A DNA stretch of 64,000 bases from Gammaproteobacteria bacterium (GCA_018822845.1 JAHJJD010000058.1:20354-84353), one strand, 5' to 3'; numbered from the stretch's first letter, positions 17,276 to 31,736 are shown. The notes: generated by a model not told the origin, from the sequence alone. A program made the numbers and translations.

Positions 17276-17425
17276 ATCCTGTCCTTGATGCGTTTGCATC
17301 ATGGCGAAAAGCCAATGCCCCCCGGTATGTTAGTAGGGAGACTGCCGAACATTTGCCGGTGGGGTTTCTTCCTGAATTTCATACTATTATCAGACTCTAA
17401 TTCAGGTCTATTTTATGGTGGGAAT

Positions 17426-17674
17426 ATGCCAACCCGAATCCTCGCCGATACCGTCGCCAGCATTTCCGAGTTCAAGGCGAACCCGATGAAGGTCATGTCC
17501 TATGACAAAGGTAATGTCGTTGCTGTGCTGAACCACAATGAACCTGCGTTTTACTGCATTCCTCCCACCTTGTATGAAATGCTGATGGAGCGTCTGGATG
17601 ATCTGGAACTGCTCGCCAAGGTGCGTGAGCGTGAAAATGAACCCAGCATCAAGGTGGTGCTGGATGAGCTATGA
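17426..17674 (+). CDS. Phd/YefM (StbD-like) family antitoxin
   Basis: The 82-residue protein starts at ATG 17426 with GGTGGGA just upstream. It shows the Phd/YefM pattern: a short N-terminal DNA-binding fold (ILADTVASISEFKANPMKVM), the core VVAVLNHNEPAFYCIPP and a C-terminal charged helix that would wrap a RelE-type toxin. The partner toxin frame starts inside its last codons but ends after 14 residues, so this looks like an orphan antitoxin. It may still repress its own promoter. It lies between the DGR and housekeeping genes. Confidence 0.8.
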   Translation: MPTRILADTVASISEFKANPMKVMSYDKGNVVAVLNHNEPAFYCIPPTLYEMLMERLDDLELLAKVRERENEPSIKVVLDEL

Positions 17675-17707
17675 ACTGGCTTTCAAGCAAATTACCAAGC
17701 AGCTTTA
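17663..17707 (+). pseudogene. Truncated RelE/StbE-type toxin remnant
   Basis: An ATG overlapping the antitoxin end gives MSYELAFKQITKQL and then a stop. MSYELAFK is a common opening of RelE/StbE-type toxins, and the overlap with the antitoxin gene is the normal arrangement, but the rest of the toxin is gone. I infer a deletion that left about 14 codons. Confidence 0.5.
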
Positions 17708-17734
17708 AACGCCTGCACGATGAGTGAGGGGGCT

Positions 17735-18253
17735 TTATTCCATAAACTCCAGCCGTTCCGCCAGCTTGTCGAGCGCTGCCTGTGCGCACTCGGCGTCCTT
17801 GTCACCGCCCGGTGCGCCACTGACTCCAACCGCACCCAGCAATGAGCCGCCGCTTTCGATTTTCAGACCGCCATCCAGCACCATGATGCCATCCACCTCG
17901 TTCATTTCGTCCTTGATGTCGGCGCGGTTGGTGCGGAAATCGGCAGAGCTGACGCCTGACATGATGACTGCATTGGCTTTTTCCTCGGCAACCTGGAGGG
18001 TGAAGCGGTTGGCCATGGTGTCGCGCAACAGTGCCTGCACGGAAGCACTACGGTCAACTACCGCAGCCGCCACGTTGTAGCCTTTTTCCCGGCAGGCGAG
18101 TACGGCTTCGCGGGCAATGTCCGTCGCCAGTTCCATGGAAATCTGCTTGACGTTGATGGCGTCAGGGGCTTTTTTTGCTTCTTCTTCGCCGTGCGCGGCA
18201 GTCAGTGAAAGCAGTAATGCAGTGACAAGGGGGGCTATCAGCAGCTTTTTCAT
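17735..18253 (-). CDS. Exported GlcG/HbpS-family protein (DUF336)
   Basis: The mature part belongs to the GlcG/HbpS (DUF336) family, whose members include haem-binding and redox-sensing proteins and the uncharacterised GlcG. I chose ATG 18253, which has GGAGAA upstream and begins a signal peptide (MKKLLIAPLVTALLLSLTAAHG). The family pattern LATDIAREAVLACREKGYNV, VVDRSASVQALLRD and the Gly-rich end GAVGVSGAPGGDKDAECAQAAL are present. A periplasmic location is predicted. It follows miaB at a distance of 29 bases on the same strand. Its ligand cannot be told here. Confidence 0.85.
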   Translation of the reverse strand: MKKLLIAPLVTALLLSLTAAHGEEEAKKAPDAINVKQISMELATDIAREAVLACREKGYNVAAAVVDRSASVQALLRDTMANRFTLQVAEEKANAVIMSGVSSADFRTNRADIKDEMNEVDGIMVLDGGLKIESGGSLLGAVGVSGAPGGDKDAECAQAALDKLAERLEFME

Positions 18254-18282
18254 GCGTTTCTCCAATGGCAAGTGATGCAGGT

Positions 18283-19647
18283 TTAGACGGGAAGCATCTC
18301 CATCCTGGCAGCTTCGCTTTCCACGGCAACGACCACGCCGCGCAGGGAGTTGGGCAATGCTTCAGTGATTTTGATGTCGACGAATTTGCCAATCAGGCGT
18401 TGATGACCGTCGAAATTGACCCAGCGGTTGTTTTCGGTGCGCCCGGCAAACTGGTTGGGGTCTTTCTTGGACGGGCGTTCCACCAATACGCGCTGCACCG
18501 TGCCGACCATGTTGCGGCTGATGGCGTGCGCCTGTTCCAGAATGCGCGCTTGCAGGTGTTGCAGACGGGCTTTTTTCACCGCCATCGATACATCGTCGGG
18601 CAGGCTGGCGGCAGGCGTGCCGGGGCGGGCGCTGTAAATGAAGCTGAAACTGAAATCGAATCCGGTGTCGTCGATCAGTTTCATGGTGTCGGCAAAATCC
18701 TGCTCGGTTTCGCCGGGGAAGCCAATGATGAAATCGGATGACAGGCTGATATTGGGGCGAATCTTACGCAGCTTGCGGATTTTGGCCTTGTATTCCAGCG
18801 CCATGTGATTGCGTTTCATCGCTGCCAGAATGCGGTCGGAACCACTTTGCACCGGCAGATGCAGGTGATTGACCAGTTCCGGCACATCTGCGTAAACCTG
18901 GATCAGGTTGTCGCTGAATTCATTCGGGTGCGAGGTGGTGTAGCGGATGCGGTCAATACCATCCACTGTCGCCACGTAGGTAATGAGTAAGGCAAGGTCA
19001 GCGATTGAGCCGTCATCCATTTTGCCCCGGTAGGCATTCACGTTTTGCCCCAGCAGGTTGACCTCACGCACGCCTTGCGCCGCCAGTTGCGCAACTTCGG
19101 CAATCACGTCGTCGAAGGGGCGGGAAATTTCCTCACCACGGGTGTAGGGCACGACGCAAAACGTGCAGTACTTGCTGCAACCTTCCATGACCGAGACGAA
19201 GGCGGTCGGGCCTTCGGCGCGTGGTTCCGGCAGGTTGTCGAACTTTTCAATTTCAGGGAAGGAAATATCCACCACCGGGGTATGTTCCGAGCGCACCTGC
19301 CGGATCATGTCGGGCAGGCGGTGCAGGGTTTGCGGGCCGAACACCACGTCGACCACCGGGGCGCGTTCACGCAGGGCTTCGCCTTCCTGACTGGCTACAC
19401 AACCGCCAACACCGATGACGACGTGCGGGTTGCGCTGCTTGATCTCTTTCCAGCGGCCCAGTTGCGAGAAGACTTTTTCCTGTGCCTTCTCACGGATCGA
19501 GCAGGTGTTCATCAATAAAACATCTGCCTGTTCCGGGTCATCGGTCAATTCCATGCCTTGAGCATGATGCAGTACGTCCAGCATTTTGGCGGAATCGTAC
19601 TCGTTCATTTGGCAACCGTGTGTTTCGATAAAGATTTTGCCTGCCAT
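18283..19647 (-). CDS. miaB: tRNA-2-methylthio-N6-dimethylallyladenosine synthase
   Basis: MiaB adds the methylthio group to i6A37 in tRNAs that read UNN codons. The 454-residue protein has an N-terminal UPF0004 domain with its cluster-binding cysteines ([18 protein letters not shown]). The radical-SAM motif CSKYCTFC and a C-terminal TRAM domain follow. I chose ATG 19647 because the protein then begins [15 protein letters not shown] as in relatives; the frame is open 60 bases further upstream. Confidence 0.95.
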   Translation of the reverse strand: MAGKIFIETHGCQMNEYDSAKMLDVLHHAQGMELTDDPEQADVLLMNTCSIREKAQEKVFSQLGRWKEIKQRNPHVVIGVGGCVASQEGEALRERAPVVDVVFGPQTLHRLPDMIRQVRSEHTPVVDISFPEIEKFDNLPEPRAEGPTAFVSVMEGCSKYCTFCVVPYTRGEEISRPFDDVIAEVAQLAAQGVREVNLLGQNVNAYRGKMDDGSIADLALLITYVATVDGIDRIRYTTSHPNEFSDNLIQVYADVPELVNHLHLPVQSGSDRILAAMKRNHMALEYKAKIRKLRKIRPNISLSSDFIIGFPGETEQDFADTMKLIDDTGFDFSFSFIYSARPGTPAASLPDDVSMAVKKARLQHLQARILEQAHAISRNMVGTVQRVLVERPSKKDPNQFAGRTENNRWVNFDGHQRLIGKFVDIKITEALPNSLRGVVVAVESEAARMEMLPV

Positions 19648-19832
19648 CGTATCCGTCGTGTCAGCGTTGAAACGGCTTATTATCCCCGCTCTGCAACAGG
19701 CAAACAACCGGCAAATAGTGTGGAAGTTTTTGCATTAATGTGCTTCTGCCCGGCCAGTTTTGGTGAAAACGGGCTACACTTGTGACTACGCCATCCATTT
19801 TTAAAATCAGGTTCAATGATCACGGAGGAAGT

Positions 19833-20504
19833 ATGAAAAAACCTTTCCTGATTGGCATGTCTGCATTTGCGCTGGCACTGGCAGTTTCCGCAGCCAGTAT
19901 TCAGCCAGCACAAGCTGCCGAAGTGAAAGTCTATTCTGTTACCAGGGTTCCGGCGGGACAACAACTCAACATGCGTTCCGGGCCGGGCGTTGGCAACCGG
20001 GTGGTCGCCACGATTCCGGCTGGTGGTACGGGTGTTGTCGCTACCGGTGAAGAACGCAAGGTTGGCCGTTCCGTTTGGGCCAGGGTTTATTGGGCAGGCC
20101 AGGGCGGCTGGGTCAACAAGTCTTATCTGACGACGGGAAGCCCCTCAGTTCCGGGACCTCCTGCCGGTACGCCGACTCCGCCTTCCAGCGGCAGTGGCAG
20201 CATCACCCTGAAGTGTGCTGGTACCGAGCCTTTCTGGGGTATTACCATTACGGAAAGGCTGTTGAGCGTCGACATGATGGATGGGCCGAAATACAGCGTG
20301 CCAGTCACGTTCCGTCAGACTTCCGCCAACAACATCACGATCGCGGTAATTGCGGGGGCTGATGGCCCTAATGCCACCCAGACCTTCCTGCAAAAAGTAC
20401 CTGCTTGCAGCGATGGTATGTCGGATACCAATTATCCGTATGCTGCTACGGCGGTGTTGAATAACCAGAAAGTGGTTTCGGGCTGTTGTAACGTCCAGCA
20501 ATAA
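19833..20504 (+). CDS. Secreted SH3-domain protein with COG3650-like C-terminal domain
   Basis: ATG 19833 follows a strong ribosome site (GGAGGAAG) and begins a signal peptide ending near AQA. A bacterial SH3 domain (about 30-100; LNMRSGPGVGNRVV, WARVYWAGQGGWVNKSYL) precedes a Pro-rich linker. The C-terminal domain resembles the COG3650 family (CAGTEPFWGI, CSDGMSDTNYPYAA). Cys pairs could form disulfides in the periplasm. SH3_3 domains often bind peptidoglycan, so a cell-wall role is a guess. The gene is alone, divergent from miaB. Confidence 0.78.
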   Translation: MKKPFLIGMSAFALALAVSAASIQPAQAAEVKVYSVTRVPAGQQLNMRSGPGVGNRVVATIPAGGTGVVATGEERKVGRSVWARVYWAGQGGWVNKSYLTTGSPSVPGPPAGTPTPPSSGSGSITLKCAGTEPFWGITITERLLSVDMMDGPKYSVPVTFRQTSANNITIAVIAGADGPNATQTFLQKVPACSDGMSDTNYPYAATAVLNNQKVVSGCCNVQQ

Positions 20505-20521
20505 GGGACGGGTTCTTCTGA

Positions 20522-24395
<3,874 letters not shown>

Positions 24396-24422
24396 TTAGC
24401 GTTGTAGAATCTGCTATTCTCT

Positions 24423-24450
24423 ATGGCGGGCATGTCCCGCCATATTTTTT
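24423..24450 (+). terminator. Rho-independent terminator after eno
   Basis: ATGGCGGG (24423-24430) pairs with CCCGCCAT (24436-24443), followed by ATTTTTT. It lies between eno and ftsB, so ftsB-ispD probably has its own promoter or depends on read-through. Confidence 0.8.
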
Positions 24451-24464
24451 GCTGAAACACCACC

Positions 24465-24809
24465 ATGAACATGACACGTATATTATTCTGGATTCTGGGG
24501 CTGCTGGTGCTTGGATTGTTTTTCCGTCTATGGGTAGGCCCAGGCAGTTACACTGACATTTGGCGCTTGCAGGAAAAAATTGAGGATCAGCAGGTTCAAA
24601 ATGATGAACAGGCTGAAAAGAAGCTAAGGTTGCAGATGGATGTCAACAATCTGTCCAGCGAGGATGCTGCCGTCGAGTCCCATGCCCGCAGTGAACTCGG
24701 CATGGTCAAGAAGGGTGAAACGTTTTATCAGGTTATCCTGAAATCTGACCCCAAGGCACCTTCCACCGTGCAGGAACAGCCAGCCAAAGCTCCCCCGTAT
24801 GTCGAGTAA
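24465..24809 (+). CDS. ftsB: Cell division protein FtsB
   Basis: FtsB is a small bitopic divisome protein that works with FtsL and FtsQ. The 114-residue product has one N-terminal helix (about 5-23), then a coiled coil (about 30-62) and the family C-terminal motif (AVESHARSELGMVKKGETFYQV). Location between eno and ispD is the conserved order. A second ATG six bases downstream could be the start. It overlaps ispD by 11 bases. Confidence 0.92.
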   Translation: MNMTRILFWILGLLVLGLFFRLWVGPGSYTDIWRLQEKIEDQQVQNDEQAEKKLRLQMDVNNLSSEDAAVESHARSELGMVKKGETFYQVILKSDPKAPSTVQEQPAKAPPYVE

Positions 24810-25509
24810 GGTCTGGATTGTCATCCCGGCAGCCGGGGTGGGTTCGCGAATGCAGGCAGACCGCCCCAAGCAGTATTTGCTGTTGGCCGGGAAAACCGTT
24901 ATCGAGCACACCCTGGCCTGTTTCAGCTCTCATCCTGAAGTTGCAGGCATCGTGGTTGCCATCAGCACAGGCGATCCGTATTGGCCGGAACTGCCGCAGG
25001 AAAGTGGAAGGGTATTCACGGCAGCGGGTGGCAAGGAGCGCGCCGATTCTGTCCTGAACGGGCTGGATTATCTGGCGAATACCTTGAGCGTAGCGCCGGA
25101 AACCTGGGTGCTGGTGCATGATGCCGCCCGGCCCTGTCTTGGCCGTACCGATCTGGATCGGTTGCTGGCGGTGCGCAATTCCGCTGAAACTGGTGGAGCG
25201 CTGCTGGCCGTACCGGTACGCGATACCATGAAGCGCGCCCAGCCGGATTCCCCCCATGTTTCCCACACAGAAGAGCGGAACGGTTTGTGGCACGCCCTGA
25301 CGCCGCAAATGGCCAGACTCGGCGTCCTGCGGGAAGCACTGACTCACGCCTTGAAAAAAGGTGCAAACATTACCGACGAAGCTTCCGCACTGGAACATGC
25401 CGGGCTGCATCCCTTGCTGGTGGAAGGCGATGCCCGCAACATCAAGATTACCCGCCCGGCAGACCTCGCACTGGCGGAATTTTTCCTGAAAGGGGATAGC
25501 GCCGCATAA
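24799..25509 (+). CDS. ispD: 2-C-methyl-D-erythritol 4-phosphate cytidylyltransferase
   Basis: IspD makes CDP-methylerythritol in the non-mevalonate isoprenoid pathway. The 236 residues contain the nucleotide-binding start (VIPAAGVGSRM), PKQYLLLAGKTV, VHDAARPC and the C-terminal DARNIKITRPADLALAE. The start lies inside ftsB, implying coupling. ispF is usually adjacent; here it is 1.6 kb downstream behind three other genes. Confidence 0.95.
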   Translation: MSSKVWIVIPAAGVGSRMQADRPKQYLLLAGKTVIEHTLACFSSHPEVAGIVVAISTGDPYWPELPQESGRVFTAAGGKERADSVLNGLDYLANTLSVAPETWVLVHDAARPCLGRTDLDRLLAVRNSAETGGALLAVPVRDTMKRAQPDSPHVSHTEERNGLWHALTPQMARLGVLREALTHALKKGANITDEASALEHAGLHPLLVEGDARNIKITRPADLALAEFFLKGDSAA

Positions 25510-25536
25510 CCGGGCTGCCTTCCTCTCATAAAACCG

Positions 25537-25707
25537 TCAGGGTGAAAATCCGCCTTTTACGATATAATTTCCTGCAAAATCAGTATTCAAGGGGTGCAGG
25601 ATGATATTGCTTACCAACAGGTTGGCATCCAAGCCCGACCCGCCATTGCCATAAATGGCGTTGCCCAGCGCAGTATTGCCGGTTACCGCGACGCCATTGC
25701 CGGTAAT
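25537..25707 (-). pseudogene. Fragment of a parallel beta-helix surface/secreted protein
   Basis: In the ispD-arsC gap, the minus strand reads through 56 codons with ITGNGVAVTGNTALGNAI and GNGGSGLDANLL before ending at 25537. The Asn/Gly-rich NxxxGN pattern is typical of parallel beta-helix (PbH1/CSLREA-type) repeats in large surface proteins. It has no start codon or upstream domains, so it is probably a relic. The rest of 25510-25812 holds nothing I recognise. Confidence 0.45.
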
Positions 25708-25812
25708 CTAATAAGTTGGTTCAATTGCCGCTAATCCTGTAGAAACCTCCGTTCCTCTTGCACCCCGTCGTTCATCCCGCTAGATTGCACGGCAAATCAT
25801 CAGGAGGCATAC

Positions 25813-27108
<1,296 letters not shown>

Positions 27109-27112
<4 letters not shown>

Positions 27113-27594
27113 TGCGTATCGGGCATGGTTATGATGTGCATGCTTTTACCGAAGGCGACCATATTGTGTTGGGGGGGGTGAAAATTCCCCATGCACATGC
27201 GTTCAAGGCGCATTCCGACGGGGATGTGTTGCTGCACGCCATCTGTGATGCTTTGCTGGGTGCACTGGCGATGGGCGATATTGGGCAGCATTTTCCGGAT
27301 ACGGCGGCGGAGTATGAAAATATCGACAGCCGCATTCTGCTGCGGCATGTTTATGGGTTGGTGAAGGCGCGGGGTTACCGGGTGATCAATCTCGATAGCA
27401 CCATCATTGCGCAGGCACCGAAAATGATGCCACATATTGCTACAATGCGGGAACATGTTGCTGCTGATCTTGAGAGCAATGTTGGACAAATCAATGTGAA
27501 AGCGACTACGACAGAAAAACTCGGTTTTGCCGGGCGTAAGGAAGGCATTGCCGCCCATGCTGTCGTGTTGCTGGGAGAATCAAACAATGGCTGA
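27109..27594 (+). CDS. ispF: 2-C-methyl-D-erythritol 2,4-cyclodiphosphate synthase
   Basis: IspF forms the cyclic diphosphate in the non-mevalonate isoprenoid pathway. The 161-residue protein has the zinc-binding Asp-x-His (GHGYDVHAF), [26 protein letters not shown] and the C-terminal [17 protein letters not shown]. Two adjacent ATG codons offer starts. It overlaps the dehydratase gene by eight bases. Confidence 0.95.
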
Positions 27595-27880
27595 GAAACT
27601 GAGTGATGAGGCGCTGGCAGGTATTCTGGAAGGTTTACCGGGTTGGGTGCTGCGTGAGGGCAAATTACATCGGGTGCTGAATTTTGCGGATTTTGTGGAG
27701 GCTTTCGGCTTCATGGCGCAGGTGGCACTGGTGGCGGAGAAGATGAATCATCATCCAGAGTGGTGCAATGTCTATAAAACTGTGGCGATCAGTTTGAAGA
27801 CGCATGATGTGGATGGGTTGACGCAGAAGGATATTACCCTGGCTCAGGAGATTAACCGGTTGGCGGGGTATCCGGTTTAG
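27587..27880 (+). CDS. phhB: Pterin-4a-carbinolamine dehydratase
   Basis: The 97-residue protein matches the PCD/DCoH family: [27 protein letters not shown] carries the active-site histidines, then [21 protein letters not shown]. The enzyme recycles tetrahydrobiopterin after aromatic amino acid hydroxylation. No phenylalanine hydroxylase gene is beside it here. I use ATG 27587, inside the end of ispF. Confidence 0.9.
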   Translation: MAEKLSDEALAGILEGLPGWVLREGKLHRVLNFADFVEAFGFMAQVALVAEKMNHHPEWCNVYKTVAISLKTHDVDGLTQKDITLAQEINRLAGYPV

Positions 27881-27904
27881 GTTTTGGGGTGGACTTCGTA
27901 GGGC

Positions 27905-27992
27905 GCAGCGTGGGAGGTACTTCCTGAAAACCTTGCGAAACTCGCTGTGCTCAGACAGCGCTGCGGTTTGCAGGAAGTACCTCCCACGCTGC
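27905..27992. repeat. Perfect 22-base inverted repeat with structured loop
   Basis: Arms 27905-27926 and 27971-27992 are exact inverted copies. The 44-base loop contains an inner hairpin (CGCTGT...ACAGCG). It lies between two convergent genes and could end transcription both ways, or be a REP-type or small mobile palindrome. Confidence 0.85.
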
Positions 27993-28012
27993 TGAGGCTT
28001 GGTTTGTGCCTG

Positions 28013-28444
28013 TTAAGTGGTCAGGGAGGAGAGGGCGTCGGTGGCTACTTCGCGGACTTCGGGGTCTTTGTCTTGTAGGCAGGCTTGTAGATGGGGAAGG
28101 GCGGCGCTGTCGCCAGTAAGCCATAGGTAGTGGCAGGCGTCGGCGCGGATGCTGGCGCTTTTGTGTGTTGTGAGTTTTCCCAGCGTGGGGATTTGTTCAC
28201 GTAACAGGTCGGTTCCTGCCAGATCTTCCATGACGACGCCGATACCTATTCTGACGCTCAGGGCGGTGCGTGTGTCGCCGAGGAGTTGCAGCAGTACAGC
28301 TAAGGTTGCCGGGTCTTTGTGGATGCGTGAGGTGACTTCAGTAGCTCGTCCGGTGGAGAGCTGGGCGCTGAACAGGATGTCGGTTTCGTGTTCTTCCATC
28401 ATCCAGCGGGGAAATACCCGCCAGTGGTTTGCTGTTGTGTTCAT
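28013..28444 (-). CDS. HEAT-repeat protein
   Basis: The 143-residue protein ends in HEAT-like helical repeats (about 75-143; SASIRADACHYLWLTGDSAALPHL, KDPEVREVATDALSSL). The N-terminal part is alpha-helical without a clear family. Such proteins are usually adaptors for protein contacts. It overlaps gluQ by four bases and probably shares its transcript. Confidence 0.75.
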   Translation of the reverse strand: MNTTANHWRVFPRWMMEEHETDILFSAQLSTGRATEVTSRIHKDPATLAVLLQLLGDTRTALSVRIGIGVVMEDLAGTDLLREQIPTLGKLTTHKSASIRADACHYLWLTGDSAALPHLQACLQDKDPEVREVATDALSSLTT

Positions 28445-29346
28445 GTTGCTATGTCGTCGTCAGTGAATGCCTGGGCGTGTATGCGTGGAACTTTGCTCAT
28501 GTCCCAATTGGCGATGGCCCAGTCCCAGAATTCCGTGAGTGTGGCAAAACTGTTGGTGGTGGGGCAAGTCTGACCCAGAAATCGCATGGCGGCAAGCAGT
28601 GTGCGGATGCGGTGTTCGGCTGTAATGGCCGGAGCAAGGTTCTGTTTGCTTAGCTTTTGTCCTTGGGCATTCAGCACCAGTGGTACGTGTGCGTAAACCG
28701 GTTGCCGGAAAGCCAGTAGTTGCTGCAAATATAGCTGGCGGGGTGTGTTGTCCAGCAGGTCTGCGCCACGCACAATCTGGTTTACGCCCTGAAACTCGTC
28801 ATCCACCACAACGGCAAGCTGGTAGGCGAAAAAACCGTCGGCACGCAGGATGACAAAATCACCGAGTTCGCTTTCCAGTTGCTGGCAGTATTCGCCGCGT
28901 ACTGCATCGGTGAAACAGACTGGCTTGTCGTGAGTGCGCAGGCGGATGGAATGTTGTTGCGTGGAAGGTGTCTGTTGCCGGTTGCGGCAGGTTCCGGGGT
29001 AAATCAGGCCGTATTCGCCCATATGGCCGTGCTGCTGTATATCCTTGCGGGAGCAGTAGCATGGGTAGGTATGAGGCTTCAGGTGGGCGAGGGCTTCGTG
29101 ATAGGCGGCAAGACGCTGGCTCTGGTAGAGGATTTCAGCGTCCCACTCGAAGCCGAAAGCTTGCAGGGTTTGAATGATGCTGTCAGCTGCCCCCGCTTGC
29201 TCGCGTGGCTTGTCAAGGTCTTCGATGCGGAGCAACCATTTCCCACCGACTTGCCGTGCTGCCAGATAACTGGCTATGGCGGCGACAAGTGAGCCGAAAT
29301 GCAACGGCCCGGTGGGAGATGGCGCAAATCTGCCAACAGTCAACAA
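28441..29346 (-). CDS. gluQ: Glutamyl-Q tRNA(Asp) synthetase
   Basis: GluQ attaches glutamate to queuosine in tRNA(Asp). The 301-residue protein is a glutamyl-tRNA synthetase catalytic core without the anticodon domain. It has the HIGH-like FAPSPTGPLHFGSLVAA, zinc-ligand cysteines in YPCYCSRKD and further along, and KMSKS-like QKLSKQN. It directly follows dksA, the classic dksA-gluQ operon. Confidence 0.94.
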   Translation of the reverse strand: MLTVGRFAPSPTGPLHFGSLVAAIASYLAARQVGGKWLLRIEDLDKPREQAGAADSIIQTLQAFGFEWDAEILYQSQRLAAYHEALAHLKPHTYPCYCSRKDIQQHGHMGEYGLIYPGTCRNRQQTPSTQQHSIRLRTHDKPVCFTDAVRGEYCQQLESELGDFVILRADGFFAYQLAVVVDDEFQGVNQIVRGADLLDNTPRQLYLQQLLAFRQPVYAHVPLVLNAQGQKLSKQNLAPAITAEHRIRTLLAAMRFLGQTCPTTNSFATLTEFWDWAIANWDMSKVPRIHAQAFTDDDIAT

Positions 29347-29349
29347 GGC

Positions 29350-29805
29350 TTAGTAAGCCATTTGCTTTTCCTTGATTTCCTGGGTGGTTTTACAGTCGAT
29401 GCACATTTCGGCTGTAGGGCGCACTTCCAGGCGCTGCAAGCCGATTTCAATACCACAGGCATCGCAGTACCCATAGTCGTCCGCATCCAGACGGGCGATG
29501 GTTTTTTCGATTTTGCGGATCAGTTTGCGTTCACGATCGCGGGCGCGCAGTTCAAGAGCGAACTCTTCTTCCTGGGTGGCGCGGTCGGCGGGGTCTGAGA
29601 AGTTGGTTGCATCTTCCTTCATGTGATCAACCGTGCGGTCAACTTCTTCCATCAGGGACTTTTTCCAGGCAATGAGAATATTGCGAAAATGTTCAAGTTG
29701 CTTTTCACTCATATACTCTTCACCCACTTCAGGGATGTAGGGTTCGATACCTTCAACTGGTAACGCTGACTTCCTTGTCATGTAAGTTACATTGTCAGTT
29801 GCCAT
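29350..29805 (-). CDS. dksA: RNA polymerase-binding transcription factor DksA
   Basis: DksA enters the RNA polymerase secondary channel and works with ppGpp in the stringent response. Starting at ATG 29805, which has GGAG upstream, gives 151 residues, the family length. The coiled-coil tip carries the two key aspartates (DPADRATQEEEF) and the C-terminal zinc finger has CDACG and CIDC. Confidence 0.96.
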   Translation of the reverse strand: MATDNVTYMTRKSALPVEGIEPYIPEVGEEYMSEKQLEHFRNILIAWKKSLMEEVDRTVDHMKEDATNFSDPADRATQEEEFALELRARDRERKLIRKIEKTIARLDADDYGYCDACGIEIGLQRLEVRPTAEMCIDCKTTQEIKEKQMAY

Positions 29806-29947
29806 TTTTTTCTCCAACAAGCTAATGAATCAGGATGGACGATGGCGTAAATACCGCGTCATTCCTGGCGTTCGAGGCAGGCATGAATGGCTGCAAATTT
29901 TGCGCGCGGATTATAGCCGAATTACTTGTGGTAAACACCTGGTTTTT

Positions 29948-30742
29948 TCACATAAAGCGAAACTGAAAACGGACAGCTTCTTCCCCCGGATCAGAAATAT
30001 TTAGTACCAATTCGCTAGGAATGCCAGTTTCCATAAGATCTTCATTGAAATTATTTATATATTCTTCAGGTGTGAACCTCCTCAGCGCAACAACCTGATT
30101 ATTTTTATCGAGGAAGCTAATTTCAATTAGTGGATAAGGTTGCGCAAAAACTGCGTCATTTTGGATGGAAACACTGATCGTTAATACATCAGGCGTATTG
30201 GGGTGGGAGTAAACATTGCGGCTAAGTAAATTGATTCTGGAGACATCGCGTGGAGTTTTGATCTCGCAGCCAAGTATGCTGCATGCCTGACGGGTGAATG
30301 TAGACGTCAGGGGGTTACGGGCAAGCCAGTTACGTTCTGTGTACAGAAATTGCAACATGAGGAGTAAGGCTAGCGCGACAACGCCGACAAGCAGGAAATT
30401 GCGTGAGCTGAAAATCCTGTGGGCAAGCCTGGAGTCAGTTTTGCGCGGCATGGGTGTTTTGCTGGTGGCCGGATTTAACGTTTTTTTACTGAAAAAACTG
30501 CCATCCGTTACAATATGGCCAAATTCTTTCCCATCCGTTTCAGGCGTGGCAGGAATCCCTGCGGTAGTGGCTGGTTTGTCCGCATGGGCAAAGCGTCGCT
30601 CTTCCGGCAGGGTCGTGCTTAGATTTTTCATGGCGTCAAATATTGCGTCACACTCACCGCAGCGCAGGAGCCCCTGAGCGGCTGTGAGTTCTTTCATGGT
30701 AACGCGGAAAATCGCCTTGCAGTGATTACACTGTGTATACAT
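29948..30742 (-). CDS. Zinc-ribbon and DUF3426 membrane protein
   Basis: The 264-residue protein opens with an MJ0042-type zinc finger (CNHCKAIFRV, then CGECDAIFDA), followed by a low-complexity linker, one membrane helix (about 123-142) and a DUF3426 domain (about 150-264). Proteins of this design are common next to prmA in gammaproteobacteria, as here, but their role is unknown. The 112-base gap to prmA holds no gene. Confidence 0.85.
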   Translation of the reverse strand: MYTQCNHCKAIFRVTMKELTAAQGLLRCGECDAIFDAMKNLSTTLPEERRFAHADKPATTAGIPATPETDGKEFGHIVTDGSFFSKKTLNPATSKTPMPRKTDSRLAHRIFSSRNFLLVGVVALALLLMLQFLYTERNWLARNPLTSTFTRQACSILGCEIKTPRDVSRINLLSRNVYSHPNTPDVLTISVSIQNDAVFAQPYPLIEISFLDKNNQVVALRRFTPEEYINNFNEDLMETGIPSELVLNISDPGEEAVRFQFRFM

Positions 30743-30854
30743 GACTCCATGCCATTTTAAGTATTCGCTTTATTTTAGTCATAATTATTCAGGAATACAT
30801 GCCTGAGGGTGTAGAAATTAACACCGCCAGCAGGTTGTGGGCAAAAAATACGGA

Positions 30855-31732
30855 TTAACGGCGAACCCCTGAAATCCTGATCCAGTCGTCTTTTTGCTCA
30901 ATACCCAGATTATCCAGTGAACCCCGGTACGTATCGGTAATGGAATCAACCTGTTCCGCCAATATGCCAGAAAGAATGAGTTGGCCGCCTGGGCGCAAGG
31001 CTGCCAGCAAGGCAGGCGCAAGTTCAGCCAGTGGGCCAGCGAGGATATTGGCCATGACCACATCGTATGTCTGGCTGGGAAGGTCTTGCGGATAACAGGT
31101 GTGCAGGCTCGCCGGGGCAATGCCGTTACGTTCTGCATTGTCGTGGGTGGCTTGCAATGCCTGCGGGTCAATGTCAGTGCCAACCGCATGCTTTGCGCCG
31201 AGCTTGAGGGCGGCAATGGCCAGCACACCGGAACCACAACCGTAGTCCAGTACGGTTTTTCCATCCATGTCCTGCCCGTCCAGCCATTCCAGGCACAATG
31301 CCGTGGTAGGGTGGGTGCCGGTACCGAAAGCAAGGCCGGGGTCGAGCAGCAGTTTTACTGTGTCATCATCCGGTATTTCAATCCAGCTTGGGTAAATCCA
31401 CAGGCGTTTGCCGAAGCACATGGGCTGGAAGCTGTCCATCCAGGCGCGTTCCCACGGTTGGTCTTCGATAGTTTCCAGTTGCACGGAGCCAATCTGCCAG
31501 TCACCCTTGTTGAGCTCCAGCGTCAGCAGCAGGGAACTCAGGTCGACGTCGATCTCGTACAGGGCAGTGATGACCAGATTGTCCCACAGGCGCATTTCGC
31601 CCGGTTTGGGTTCGAGAATGGGGTCATCTTCGGCATCCTGCCAGGTGATGGAAACCGCATCAGCGGCTTCCATCTGCCCCACGATGGTATCCTGAAAGCG
31701 GGAAGTGGTTTGGCAAATGATTTGCTGCCAAC

Positions 31733-31736
<4 letters not shown>
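30855..31736 (-). CDS. prmA: Ribosomal protein L11 methyltransferase
   Basis: PrmA trimethylates ribosomal protein L11 using S-adenosylmethionine. The 293-residue protein has the N-terminal substrate domain with [20 protein letters not shown] and the SAM-binding core ([49 protein letters not shown]). It overlaps accC by four bases. Confidence 0.95.

Noticed and set aside
17126..17425. Open frame joining the template repeat to the antitoxin gene, as if the TR were coding
   Set aside because: The antitoxin has a proper ribosome site and start at 17426; the stretch before it is TR sequence plus low-quality coding sequence and is best seen as chance read-through.
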